Assembly (NCBI RefSeq): GCF_026191675.1
Contig: NZ_JAKRRY010000001.1
Span: 124,001 to 188,000, forward strand
Direction of reading: 5' to 3'
Length of the DNA: 64,000 nt
From: Vibrio qingdaonensis
GTDB lineage: Bacteria; Pseudomonadota; Gammaproteobacteria; Enterobacterales; Vibrionaceae
Shown one piece after another: positions 9,037 to 18,443 of the stretch. Below the pieces are notes generated by a model. The model had not been told where the DNA came from and did not search any database. It worked only from the letters and a program-made list of their open reading frames with translations. Position 1 is the first letter of the stretch. Each line of letters opens with the position of its first letter. Position numbers and translations under genes: made by a program.

Positions 9037-10617
9037 TCACCCATACAGTCTCGTTACGCCTGTACCACGAGACCCTTTTTTAATTAACTCTTCCAGTACT
9101 TCAATAAAATCATCTGTATCCGTTACATCGATAATATCTTCATCCACATCAATCACGCAGTCTTGGAAACCACTTTGCTCAGATGCTTGGAAATCAATGC
9201 CTATAACGGCTATATACAAACCCGGTATCTCTTCTCGTGCCTTATCACACATTCCTTCGGTTACTAACGCACTCAATATTCCATTATTTGGGCTTTCCAC
9301 TCCATCACTTAAGACGATAACCATTTTGATTTTTTCATCATAAGTGGCGAGTTCATTTTCATCTGTCGTATCCGGTTTACCTGCAGCTAAATGTTGAAAT
9401 CCTCTGAGCATTCCTTGAAACGCGGCGGTACTACCACTAGCAAACATATCGTCAATTTGGTCGATGTCGTCCCGATTGCTCGTCAAATCGATATTAAAAA
9501 ACTGCCCGTCACTCGAGCTCCCGTAGCCTCGATAAAGCTCGTTTTCACTGACTCGATACTTAGTTTTTAAGGATGGGAAAGTACTGTCAAACATTTCATT
9601 CACTGTTAACGAAAAATTCACATAGTCATAGACATCAGCATGATAGGAGCGATCATCATCATCGTCGATATCAAAAATACTCACTAGTCGCTGTGCTTGT
9701 TTTCTTTCTCCAGATCTCTGATTCGGACAATCACTCTGATCGTCTGCACAATCATAAATATCCTCTGAACTGTATTTTCTCCATTTATTCCAGTTCACTT
9801 GTTCATAGCTTCGTTCTGAATCAGAGGTACTAACGTCATCTCTATATCGTAACTGACTGACAGCAAACTCAGTGCCTGAATTATTCGTCTCACGGGTCCG
9901 AATATTAAAAGGGACAATCGCTATACGATTATCTAACTTACTCGACAACCCACCTTGATCATCATCGTTACAAACGTCCTCCCCCGTTACCGCATCAACG
10001 CTAACATCAGAACAGAGTAACTTGTCAGCAATAGCTTTAACCGCAACCTTTAAATCAGCAATCTTGCAGTTTGAACTCGTACAAGAAGAATTACTCCCCC
10101 ATTGCCAGCTCATTGACCCAGAAAAATCAGAGACAAAAACGATATCAATATTTTTGTCTCCCAAGATAATGGGGTATTTTTTTGCCACGCCAATCCCGTT
10201 TAAATCTTCGGTTGTATCAAAAGAAGGAATTAAATTACTGGCAAACCAAGAGTTATGAGTCGTCGTCGCATTCACAGAGTACTCTATGTACTCATCTTGA
10301 GTATCAGTTTGTGGCTGGTGAACCCACTCCACTGCAACATTCGATACTTGAATATTCCTTACATAATCATGGATATAAGCATCTGATATCCTTTGTTCAT
10401 CAACGCCATAGCTATCACGTTTATCTTCAATAGTTTCTGCTATCGACGCCGCCTTTGCCGCATCCCTTAATCGGTTAGTTTCCTGAATATAACGTGTGCC
10501 TTCTACGGCCCAAAAGGTCACACCGAGTATAGGCACGAGTGTGAATGCCATCCATACTGCAGCGATACCTTGCTGCCTCTTCATTCTGTTTGTCTTTAGT
10601 GCATTTAGGTACTTCAT
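9037..10617 (-). CDS. tadG: TadG-like pilus assembly protein with VWA domain
   Basis: This 526-residue protein has a pilin-like N-terminus (QQGIAAVWMAFTLVPILGV) giving one membrane segment, then a large periplasmic von Willebrand factor A region. The metal site motif DFSGS is at about residues 164-168, and VLSDGVESPN marks the distal strand. A run of five aspartates lies mid-protein. It matches TadG-type minor proteins of Flp pilus systems. It is separated by 1 bp from tadF and is part of the long minus-strand operon. Confidence 0.85.
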   Translation of the reverse strand: MKYLNALKTNRMKRQQGIAAVWMAFTLVPILGVTFWAVEGTRYIQETNRLRDAAKAASIAETIEDKRDSYGVDEQRISDAYIHDYVRNIQVSNVAVEWVHQPQTDTQDEYIEYSVNATTTHNSWFASNLIPSFDTTEDLNGIGVAKKYPIILGDKNIDIVFVSDFSGSMSWQWGSNSSCTSSNCKIADLKVAVKAIADKLLCSDVSVDAVTGEDVCNDDDQGGLSSKLDNRIAIVPFNIRTRETNNSGTEFAVSQLRYRDDVSTSDSERSYEQVNWNKWRKYSSEDIYDCADDQSDCPNQRSGERKQAQRLVSIFDIDDDDDRSYHADVYDYVNFSLTVNEMFDSTFPSLKTKYRVSENELYRGYGSSSDGQFFNIDLTSNRDDIDQIDDMFASGSTAAFQGMLRGFQHLAAGKPDTTDENELATYDEKIKMVIVLSDGVESPNNGILSALVTEGMCDKAREEIPGLYIAVIGIDFQASEQSGFQDCVIDVDEDIIDVTDTDDFIEVLEELIKKGSRGTGVTRLYG

Positions 10618-10618
10618 A

Positions 10619-11146
10619 TTACCTCCCCGCCACTACTGAACTTGACGTGATCGTGAAAGTAGGTGTTCCAGAGTTTCCCCAAAAATTCGCAAACCATGAA
10701 TCCTTTTGGTCGCATAAACTTACTTGATACAAGGAGTAAATCGTACCGTCTTCAACGGGAGCTAACGCGCTTTTTTCAGATATTGCTACCGCTTGACACC
10801 CTAAACTGTCATAAGGCGCACTTGTAAAGGTTTCTACCGTTTCTTTGTTATGTAACGCTTCAATTTTAATCGCAAGGTTCGATGCGTTCTTATTCAGCAT
10901 TCGGTTAGCCAGTGCAGTCATATCACTTTGATCAGACGCCGATAATGACGTTACACCGCCATAAAAACGCGTGCGTTCTTTTAATATATTCACAAGTGCA
11001 AAACTGGTACGATCCAGTTGAGCACGCACTAACAACTTATGGCTGATATCGGTCATGAATAAGTAGATACCGACAAAAATGATCAATACAATCACCAATT
11101 CAATGACAAACGCCCCTTGTTGAGTCTGAGTTGAATACTTCATCAT
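10619..11146 (-). CDS. tadF: TadF-like minor pseudopilin
   Basis: This protein of about 176 residues begins MMKYSTQTQQGAFVIELVIVLIIF, a type IVb pilin-like leader with cleavage expected after QQG and Glu at mature position 5. It has one N-terminal membrane helix and a small periplasmic domain. The start overlaps the tadE stop as TAATG; the ATG at 11143 is equally possible and better spaced from GGGGAG. Position between tadE and tadG supports the TadF assignment. Confidence 0.8.
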   Translation of the reverse strand: MMKYSTQTQQGAFVIELVIVLIIFVGIYLFMTDISHKLLVRAQLDRTSFALVNILKERTRFYGGVTSLSASDQSDMTALANRMLNKNASNLAIKIEALHNKETVETFTSAPYDSLGCQAVAISEKSALAPVEDGTIYSLYQVSLCDQKDSWFANFWGNSGTPTFTITSSSVVAGR

Positions 11147-11628
11147 TATTCTCCCCAACCCTCATGTTCCAAGTTCAACACAGTTGTTCTTGAAATAGTA
11201 TGCGGTTCATTGCCAAACAAATTAATAATCGGTGTATATTCATAAGACAGTGTTAACTCTGCTAATGTATACTGCCCAGTAAAGTCGTCATGGGTTTCAG
11301 ACAAACCAGTGTTATTGACAAATTCAGAATATGAATTAAAGTATCTTCCCGTTAACGTGAAATTCTCGTGTGGTGCCATAAAGCTCCACAGATGCCCATC
11401 GTTAGTCACGAGGTTATTGATTCGACTTTGATAATTAGTATGGGTACTCTCACCAGCAAAAAACTGTGTATTTCTTACGGTTTCCCTTAAAGCATAATCA
11501 ACCAGATTATTGACATAGATATGATAACTCGCCTCAAATATCATCAAGGTTGTTAAAATTAATACTATTGCGCCAATTGAAAACTCAATAGTCGTAACCC
11601 CTGTTTGACGTAACTTATTAGCATACAT
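11146..11628 (-). CDS. tadE: TadE-like minor pseudopilin
   Basis: This 160-residue protein has the TadE-type leader RQTGVTTIEFSIGAIVLIL: TadV would cut after the glycine and leave Glu at position 5 of the mature protein. A single membrane helix is followed by a periplasmic domain with a C-terminal SRTTVLNL segment. It lies 5 bp after tadD and overlaps tadF, so it is translated from the same transcript. Confidence 0.85.
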   Translation of the reverse strand: MYANKLRQTGVTTIEFSIGAIVLILTTLMIFEASYHIYVNNLVDYALRETVRNTQFFAGESTHTNYQSRINNLVTNDGHLWSFMAPHENFTLTGRYFNSYSEFVNNTGLSETHDDFTGQYTLAELTLSYEYTPIINLFGNEPHTISRTTVLNLEHEGWGE

Positions 11629-11633
11629 AATAA

Positions 11634-12347
11634 TTAACCATCAAATTTGTAGAGCTGACTGGATATCAAGGATACTTGTGCATCGGTATAATCTCCGTTT
11701 AATAGCTCTCTTGCCTGTCCAAATTGACCAAGTTTGAAAAAAGCAATTGCTAAATTCGCCTTGACCACCTCATTATTTGGATTTTCTTTGAACACCGGTG
11801 CCAATAATTCAGTCACTCGTGAATAATAGCCCTGAGCTAAATAAACAACAGCTAAATTATTTTTTACCGTAATATCATCGTGCCCTTTCAGCCTTGCTTG
11901 GTTAAATTCCTTTTCTGCTTGTTCAAATCTATCCAACTTACTATATGAAATTCCGAGTAACACATGTATTTCACTGGTGTTGTTCCCTAGTTCGGTTGAA
12001 CGCACATAACGCTTTACAGCTTCGTCGCTCTCTCCTTGTTTATCATAAATCTGTCCGCTTAGTTGGTATAACTGCGCATTTTTTACGCCTTTATCAAGTA
12101 AATGATCCGAGTAAAACCGAGCAGATTCGATATCTCCCTTCCCAAAATACACTTCTGCAAGCTCTTGAGTCACCAAAAGATCTTGCGGATTTTGCTGTAA
12201 GTGACCTTTATAATGCTTAATCAACCCTTCGTGGTTTTCCACTCTTTCCATGCTGGACACCATTTCTTGCTGAGTTGGAGCATTACTTGATGTACACCCA
12301 ACCACTGAAAGCGCCATGAACGTAGTAACAATCCATGTAATGTTCAT
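11634..12347 (-). CDS. tadD: TadD tetratricopeptide lipoprotein
   Basis: This 237-residue lipoprotein has a signal peptide ending in the lipobox LSVVGC and then about five tetratricopeptide repeats (for example AQLYQLSGQIYDKQGESDEA and FEQAEKEFNQARLKG). TadD proteins are pilotin-like factors that help secretin assembly in Flp pilus systems. It begins 2 bp after tadC and is in the operon. Confidence 0.88.
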   Translation of the reverse strand: MNITWIVTTFMALSVVGCTSSNAPTQQEMVSSMERVENHEGLIKHYKGHLQQNPQDLLVTQELAEVYFGKGDIESARFYSDHLLDKGVKNAQLYQLSGQIYDKQGESDEAVKRYVRSTELGNNTSEIHVLLGISYSKLDRFEQAEKEFNQARLKGHDDITVKNNLAVVYLAQGYYSRVTELLAPVFKENPNNEVVKANLAIAFFKLGQFGQARELLNGDYTDAQVSLISSQLYKFDG

Positions 12348-12349
12348 AA

Positions 12350-13198
12350 TTACTGTCCTAAATTTAAGTCCACTTGCATCACACCTGGTGCAAGAATCAA
12401 AATGACGATGGGAAACATAATCAGTAGAATCAATGGCACGCTCATTTTAGCCGCCAATTTACCAACCTTCTCTTCGACCCTAAGCAACTGAATACGACGC
12501 ATATCTTCAGCCAAGTCGCTCAATATATTTGCAACCGAGGTACCATAATGCAAATTCTGCACAATAGTTAACACAAAGCTCTGTACTTCAGGTGCCGGTA
12601 ACCGATAATTTAAGTCATTTAACGCTTTTTCAATCCCATGTATCTTACTTGAGTCAGACGTTTTCTTTATTTGATAACTTAAATCTCTATCAAACGCCTT
12701 GAGTTCTGCATGTAAATAATCTAATGCCGCTTCAATAGTCATACCGGTTTGCACACAGACGGACATCATATCTAACAAGTATGGAAGGCTTCGTGATATT
12801 TTCCTTACCATATAACGTCGACGTGCTTCCAACAAAATATCTGGGACAATGATTATTGAGACAGCCACAATCATAAGCACAGCCAACTGGTGCAGTAGAG
12901 GAATATCAATAAAGAAAACAAACACGCTAGCTAATATCGCGACAACCACCTTACTCGGAAGGTAGTATTTGGCGAGATTTTTATTATAGTATCCCGCATC
13001 CAGTAATTTTTGCTCTAGATCTTTTCTCTGTTCTTTTGCAAACCCGATAATAATCCGGTTCGTTTTAATCGGCATTAATGGCTGATTTTTTATCATTAAT
13101 GTAGATAAGCGCTTACTTCGAGCACGGGAGCGATACCCTTCATTTATGATAAAGGCAATAGCAACAATCACAAAAAATATACTGAGCGGCAATATCAT
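12350..13198 (-). CDS. tadC: Tad platform protein TadC
   Basis: This 282-residue integral membrane protein of the type II secretion F family has an N-terminal membrane helix, a cytoplasmic four-helix T2SSF domain (PYLLDMMSVCVQTGMTIEAAL) and C-terminal helices. With TadB it forms the inner-membrane platform that couples the TadA ATPase to pilin extraction. Its start overlaps the tadB stop by 4 bp. Confidence 0.92.
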   Translation of the reverse strand: MILPLSIFFVIVAIAFIINEGYRSRARSKRLSTLMIKNQPLMPIKTNRIIIGFAKEQRKDLEQKLLDAGYYNKNLAKYYLPSKVVVAILASVFVFFIDIPLLHQLAVLMIVAVSIIIVPDILLEARRRYMVRKISRSLPYLLDMMSVCVQTGMTIEAALDYLHAELKAFDRDLSYQIKKTSDSSKIHGIEKALNDLNYRLPAPEVQSFVLTIVQNLHYGTSVANILSDLAEDMRRIQLLRVEEKVGKLAAKMSVPLILLIMFPIVILILAPGVMQVDLNLGQ

Positions 13199-14100
13199 AG
13201 CTTCACCGCCTTAACGAGCAGCCACACAAAGAACAAACCCAGTAGTTCACTTCCCACCACATAATAAAATACGTACACGCCGTCAGGGTCATGCAAAATG
13301 AAATCAATATTATCTGGATTCACTTGATATAGGATAATCGCAAAGATTAACGGTATGGCTGCTACGACTTTTGCCGAAATGCGGGCCTCAGACGTCATGG
13401 CCATTTTCTTAGTTTCCATCGTTCTTGAGTCCACCAAAACTCGAATTAAACGCGCTAGAACACCTCGTAGTTGACCACCGCGACTAATATTGGCTCGAAG
13501 GGTAATAGTAAAGAAAATAAACTCAGGATAAGGAAAGCGTTTAGCGGCTCGTAACAGTACTTTTTCAGGCGTTTCACCAAGCTTTAAACGATCACCCATA
13601 TTCTTGAATTCTCGCCCTATTTCATTGTCCAAGTTTTGGCCAACGAACCCTATCGCTTGCATCAGGCTTTCACCCGCAGTTATTGCACTCATCAATATAT
13701 TGAGTGCGTCCGGAAAGCTTTGTTGGAATTGTCTGTACCGACGTCCTTGAAGCCATTGATAACCAATAAATACTAAACCTATCATTACCGATATTGAAAC
13801 AATTAGAGCGTTATTCTTTAAAAATTGAAAACCAATATACCAAGCAATAAAACCACAAATGACTAAATACGTTATGACAAGGAGATTCGCTCTTGGTCCG
13901 AGACTTTGGGCTGAAAATCGATATGACTCTTGGGCTCTTTTTATACCCTTTTTGGGCACCAATGAGCCTACATTAATTGCAGAAGCAGATTCCTCTCCCA
14001 CCTCTGTTTCAGGGAAATAGTGACTGATTTTGTGTTTCTTCCCCGTGATCAACATTAACGCGACGACACCAAACAGGACAAGAGAAAACCAAATCATCAT
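13195..14100 (-). CDS. tadB: Tad platform protein TadB
   Basis: This 301-residue platform protein has the T2SSF motif FPDALNILMSAITAGESLMQ and four membrane helices. The pattern is the same as TadC but with a longer N-terminal cytoplasmic linker. It overlaps tadA and tadC by 4 bp each, which indicates translational coupling of the motor and platform subunits. Confidence 0.92.
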   Translation of the reverse strand: MMIWFSLVLFGVVALMLITGKKHKISHYFPETEVGEESASAINVGSLVPKKGIKRAQESYRFSAQSLGPRANLLVITYLVICGFIAWYIGFQFLKNNALIVSISVMIGLVFIGYQWLQGRRYRQFQQSFPDALNILMSAITAGESLMQAIGFVGQNLDNEIGREFKNMGDRLKLGETPEKVLLRAAKRFPYPEFIFFTITLRANISRGGQLRGVLARLIRVLVDSRTMETKKMAMTSEARISAKVVAAIPLIFAIILYQVNPDNIDFILHDPDGVYVFYYVVGSELLGLFFVWLLVKAVKL

Positions 14101-15374
14101 AAACTCGCTCCTTGGAATGAACTCATTAATTCTTCGTATAGGCCGAAAAACTGTGCCTTCTTCACTAATTCTGAACGCTGCATAATCCCTTGCGTGACAA
14201 ACTTCCCTTTCACGGATTCTCCGTATCCAGACTCTTGGTATTCAAAGCGATACAACTCTTCCATTACGACACTTTCACCCTCAAGTCCGACGATTTCAGA
14301 AATACTGGTGATTTTTCGCGTACCGTCTCTTAAACGCGAGATTTGTACGATAATTTGGACGGCGCTTACTATTGATCGACGAATGGCGTCCAGGGGTTGA
14401 TTCAAATTCGCCATCATAATCATCGACTCGACACGACTAATCGCATCTCGTGGGGTATTCGCATGCAGGGTGGACATAGAGCCATCATGACCTGTATTCA
14501 TTGCCTGAAGCATTTCAAAAGCTTCTGGCCCCCGACACTCCCCGAGAATGATTCTGTCGGGACGCATTCGAAGGGCATTAATCACAAGATCTCGCTGACT
14601 GACTACTCCTGTGTGTTCGATGCTCGCAGCTCGAGTTTCTAACCGCACAAGGTTCGGCTGTTGTAGACGCAATTCAGCTGCATCTTCTATCGTTACGATT
14701 CGCTCATCTTCCTCAATATACTGAGACAGTGCATTCAATAACGTCGTCTTACCCGAGCCAGTTCCTCCCGATATCAGTACATTCATTCGACACCGAGAAG
14801 CTATCGATAGCACACGCGCCATGTCGATATTCATAGAACCAAAATCGACGAGGTCTTCGACACCAATGTTTTGATCTCTAAACTTACGAATAGAAATAGA
14901 TGTGCCATCTAAAGCTATCGGTGGAATGACAATATTAACCCGACTACCATCTTCAAGACGAGCGTCAACGGTTGGAGATAATTCATCAACTCGTCGTCCT
15001 ACCCTTGCGGCAATTTGTTTTGCAATCGCTAGAACTTGTTCTTCGTTAACAAATGAAATTTCAGACCGCTGAATTTTTCCGTCTCTTTCGTAGAACACGT
15101 CAGACGGGCCGTTAATCATAATATCGGTGATTGTTTGGTCTTCAACAAGCGGCTGAATCGGCCCAAGACCAAAAAGTTCATCCATCATACTTTTGACTAA
15201 TCCGCTTTTCATCATCGCCGTGATGGGGCGTTCAAAACTGTTTGCCAATACATCAACTGCACTACGAATCTGTGTCTCAATTTCCTTTTGAGAGAGCGCC
15301 TGAATAGCTTCAGGATCTAACGCCTCAAAGATTTGAGATCGAAAAGCAACATATATTTCTTTATTCGTGCTCAT
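14097..15374 (-). CDS. tadA: Tad secretion ATPase TadA (CpaF family)
   Basis: This 425-residue hexameric ATPase powers Flp pilus assembly. Visible are the N-terminal domain with GLGPIQPLVEDQTITDIMING, the Walker A motif GGTGSGKT at residues 203-210, the Asp box TIEDAAELRL, a Walker B region (ERIILGECRG-like, here DRIILGECRG) and the His box STLHANTPRDAISR. All catalytic motifs are intact. It overlaps its neighbours by 4 bp. Confidence 0.96.
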   Translation of the reverse strand: MSTNKEIYVAFRSQIFEALDPEAIQALSQKEIETQIRSAVDVLANSFERPITAMMKSGLVKSMMDELFGLGPIQPLVEDQTITDIMINGPSDVFYERDGKIQRSEISFVNEEQVLAIAKQIAARVGRRVDELSPTVDARLEDGSRVNIVIPPIALDGTSISIRKFRDQNIGVEDLVDFGSMNIDMARVLSIASRCRMNVLISGGTGSGKTTLLNALSQYIEEDERIVTIEDAAELRLQQPNLVRLETRAASIEHTGVVSQRDLVINALRMRPDRIILGECRGPEAFEMLQAMNTGHDGSMSTLHANTPRDAISRVESMIMMANLNQPLDAIRRSIVSAVQIIVQISRLRDGTRKITSISEIVGLEGESVVMEELYRFEYQESGYGESVKGKFVTQGIMQRSELVKKAQFFGLYEELMSSFQGASL

Positions 15375-16612
15375 CGTATACCTAACCTTTGTAGCAGTCC
15401 TTTGGACTTATTAGCCGATCGTCCATTGACCAAGTGAACCAACTTGTTGATCGCTTGGCTAACATGTCTATCATGCTTATAGGCGCGCTTTCCATCGACA
15501 TGAAGATGAGGTAAATTTTTGCAATAGTCAAAGTCAAGGTCCACACTGGAGCCTAAATATTTTTCTATCTCATCACGCTCTATAACAAAACTCTTGTCAG
15601 GGCGATGGTGGTTAACAACGGTAATAATGCGTGTACGTTTATGCGTGGATTCTCGAAAAGCATCTAAACTAGAAATCAACGCTTTCGCCTTCCTAACTGC
15701 GGCAACAGAAGGCTCCACAACAATGGCAACAACGTCGTAATGGTCGATGAGCATCTTACAATCGACCTGAAAATCAACACTGCCAGAAAAGTCCTCTACG
15801 ATAAAATTCGTATTCCTGCTCAACAGCTCACACAGTGCTTGGTTGTAGGCCAGCAGATCAGCCTCCAAGGCGTCCCCTTGAAGAGAAAGCAATCGTAAAT
15901 CTCTAGAAACCGGATGTAGGTAATTCATTGCCCCTTCAAGATCGAGCTCATGAAGCGGCACAGAGAACTCATCTAGCGCCCGTGGGGCATGATTTGTTAA
16001 CCCCAAAAGAACATCTATATTGCTGTCATGATATTGGTGATCCACTAAGATGGTATCCACACCGTCATCTGCCATCTTGCTACTCAGCTCGGTAGCAATA
16101 TAGGAGGTGCCAATACCTCCTTTACTGCCCACCACAGCGACCCGTTTGGCACGACGCTCTTTACTCACACCCGAATAGGACTTTAAGTCATTATTTACAT
16201 GCATGACGAATTCAGCAAATTCGTATTTATTGATCGGCCAAAATACGTAGTAAAAACCCATACCTTTAAGCGAGCGTAATGTCGAAATAGCATCTTCTTG
16301 ACCAATAATGACAACCCCTTTATGCGTGGGTAATGTCGCAGCAATGGCTTGTGCGTCTTCAACAACACTTTGAGACTCGTTTAATTCCACAATGATTAAA
16401 TTGCTATCTTGCTTCGCATAAAATTGGCTATCTACGTTGCTGTTATCAATACTATTCGGTGCGTCCCAACCTTCAAATTCAAACAACTCTTCAACCAAAG
16501 AGCGACACTCTTGCGTCTGATAGATGAGTGCACAACCAGTAGGTCCTGAACTTGCTGGTTGCACTGGCTTTGACGCTTCAACTTCAGGAAGCTTCTTAGT
16601 AAGATCGAACAT
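15371..16612 (-). CDS. tadZ: TadZ/CpaE pilus localisation ATPase-like protein
   Basis: This 413-residue protein combines an N-terminal atypical receiver-like domain with a ParA/MinD-type domain. The Walker A region reads GSKGGIGTSYIA, where the usual GKT/S lysine is replaced by threonine. A deviant P-loop of this kind is known for TadZ proteins, which help position the pilus at the pole. The later ParA elements DTILVDHQYHDSN and the VVEPSVAAVRKA strand remain. It overlaps tadA by 4 bp. Confidence 0.88.
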   Translation of the reverse strand: MFDLTKKLPEVEASKPVQPASSGPTGCALIYQTQECRSLVEELFEFEGWDAPNSIDNSNVDSQFYAKQDSNLIIVELNESQSVVEDAQAIAATLPTHKGVVIIGQEDAISTLRSLKGMGFYYVFWPINKYEFAEFVMHVNNDLKSYSGVSKERRAKRVAVVGSKGGIGTSYIATELSSKMADDGVDTILVDHQYHDSNIDVLLGLTNHAPRALDEFSVPLHELDLEGAMNYLHPVSRDLRLLSLQGDALEADLLAYNQALCELLSRNTNFIVEDFSGSVDFQVDCKMLIDHYDVVAIVVEPSVAAVRKAKALISSLDAFRESTHKRTRIITVVNHHRPDKSFVIERDEIEKYLGSSVDLDFDYCKNLPHLHVDGKRAYKHDRHVSQAINKLVHLVNGRSANKSKGLLQRLGIR

Positions 16613-17085
16613 TAGATTCCCTCCACTAAACGTTCTTTGTGTGCAACTTGTTGACTACGCGCTGCTTCGGAGAAACAATTTCGGCTTATTTCAGTAGATT
16701 CAATTCTTGACGGTTGACATGGCTTCGTGAGCAGAGCGTGAAATGTAATCGTGACTTTAAGGTCACTGGCCAAACTTGCATTACGTGTCATCGTGAACAC
16801 TTCTGCTTGATAAGGTAATAGCTTCTTATCGGCTAATGAAGCGTCGAGTAGTTTCTTAGACTTCGCATTTTTGTACTCAATGCTATAAGCCGCCCCCGAA
16901 TCAATTTCATCGACTGAATCAAAAATCTTCGATAACTTATTCGTTGCTTCTAGCTGGGTCTTTGCTGTAAATTCATAGACATGCTGTTCTGGATATACGA
17001 GTAGCTCTGCACCTTTGCCGTTGTAATAACGTTCACTACAACCGCTAAGCGCTAGTATGATTAGCATTCCTTGCCATAGCTTCAT
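16612..17085 (-). CDS. Small lipoprotein of the Tad operon (RcpB/CpaD position)
   Basis: This 157-residue lipoprotein has a signal peptide with lipobox ILALSGC and a periplasmic domain of mixed alpha/beta character. It lies between the secretin gene and tadZ, the place where other Tad loci encode the secretin-associated RcpB/CpaD. Sequence similarity to those was not evident by eye, so the functional link rests on position. It overlaps rcpA by 4 bp and tadZ by 1 bp. Confidence 0.7.
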   Translation of the reverse strand: MKLWQGMLIILALSGCSERYYNGKGAELLVYPEQHVYEFTAKTQLEATNKLSKIFDSVDEIDSGAAYSIEYKNAKSKKLLDASLADKKLLPYQAEVFTMTRNASLASDLKVTITFHALLTKPCQPSRIESTEISRNCFSEAARSQQVAHKERLVEGI

Positions 17086-18443
17086 TGGATAAACCCTCCT
17101 TTAGATAGCAGTTCTATGGTTGGGTTATCTCCACTATTTGTCGCTTCAGGTTCAGAGATATTCAACCAACGTCGTAATGTATTGGTTTTACTGATGTATG
17201 GGAGTTGAATGTCCCTTTTCTTCATTGGTTTAACCAGGTTAACCGTGGCAACAATAAGCAATTCAGTTCTTCGTCTATCTGTTGACGACTTTCTAAAAGC
17301 CGCCCCAAGCACTGGAATATCACCGAGTAGCGGTGTTTTTTGAATCTCTTCCAAATCGGTACTACTCATTAGCCCTCCAAGAACAAAACTATCGCCGTCT
17401 CCCAGCTCAATGGTCGTCATCGCTCTTCGTGTGGCAAGTTGTGGCACTTCAATACCCGCGGCACGAACATATCGTTCGACTTCGCTCACTTCAGGAAATA
17501 ATTGCATGCGAATTTTTTCTTCTGACAGAACTTTTGCGGTCAAATCCAATTTAATGCCGAATTCTTTAAACGTAATGTTGACATTATTATTAGTAGAGAC
17601 AATAACGGGGATTTCACCACCCACTAGAAAGCTGGCAGACTCGCCCGATATAACCGTGAGATTAGGCTCAGCTAGAACCTGGGCAACATTTTCATTACCT
17701 AACGCAGTAATGAGCGTGGTGAGGTCGGCTGCCTCAAATTGTTGAAATAAGAACTGCCCAACGTTAGCCCCTAAGGAAGACCAGTCGACCCCTACGGTTT
17801 CAGCGAAACGCTCGGTTACCTGAGCGACAGATATTTTTACATTGACTTGTTGAACCGTTGCGACTTCTAGCTGTTCGAGAATGCCATCCCATGTCATATT
17901 TCGCGCAAAAATCATGCTTTGCGGTTCTTCTAATGTGACATAGTCTTTTCTAAATTCGAGCTTTTGAGTCTCCTCCCAACGATCCGTTTTTTCTCGGCCC
18001 AATAAAGTCGCTACCATTCTGTAAATATCATCTCGTTGCTGTTCTGAGTGAACAATGCCACTAACGGCAACTTGATTGCCGACAGATTCAATTTTGACAT
18101 CAACATCCGAGAAATGGAGCTTTATCTGACGACGTACTTGGCTTAAGTCAATATCGGCTATGATTCTATCTGACATAAGAAGCTTCTCAGATTCACCGTA
18201 AACCATTAAACGAGCCTGTCCTACTGCCTTGGCAAACACAACAATGGTCGTTTCGTTAATCACGTTGTAATCAACCACATCAGGATCACTGATAAACACC
18301 TTAGTAATACGCTCATCCAATTCGATATGCTTCGCGTCGTTAACGGTAATATATTGCTGACCCGCATAAACGTTAACAGTACAGAGCAATAACAACATTA
18401 CTGCCAGTGTGTGCATCCAATGCACTTGATAATTGTCGTCCAT
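17082..18443 (-). CDS. rcpA: Tad outer-membrane secretin RcpA/CpaC
   Basis: This 453-residue secretin forms the outer-membrane pore for the Flp pilus. It has an N-terminal hydrophobic leader, a pilus-domain/BON-like region (VFISDPDVVDYNV, then QVAVSGIVHSEQQRDD) and a C-terminal secretin domain with the hallmark TPLLGDIPVLGAAFR and the terminal TELLIVATVNLV strand. Length matches CpaC family members. It shares one base with rcpC upstream. Confidence 0.93.
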   Translation of the reverse strand: MDDNYQVHWMHTLAVMLLLLCTVNVYAGQQYITVNDAKHIELDERITKVFISDPDVVDYNVINETTIVVFAKAVGQARLMVYGESEKLLMSDRIIADIDLSQVRRQIKLHFSDVDVKIESVGNQVAVSGIVHSEQQRDDIYRMVATLLGREKTDRWEETQKLEFRKDYVTLEEPQSMIFARNMTWDGILEQLEVATVQQVNVKISVAQVTERFAETVGVDWSSLGANVGQFLFQQFEAADLTTLITALGNENVAQVLAEPNLTVISGESASFLVGGEIPVIVSTNNNVNITFKEFGIKLDLTAKVLSEEKIRMQLFPEVSEVERYVRAAGIEVPQLATRRAMTTIELGDGDSFVLGGLMSSTDLEEIQKTPLLGDIPVLGAAFRKSSTDRRRTELLIVATVNLVKPMKKRDIQLPYISKTNTLRRWLNISEPEATNSGDNPTIELLSKGGFIQ

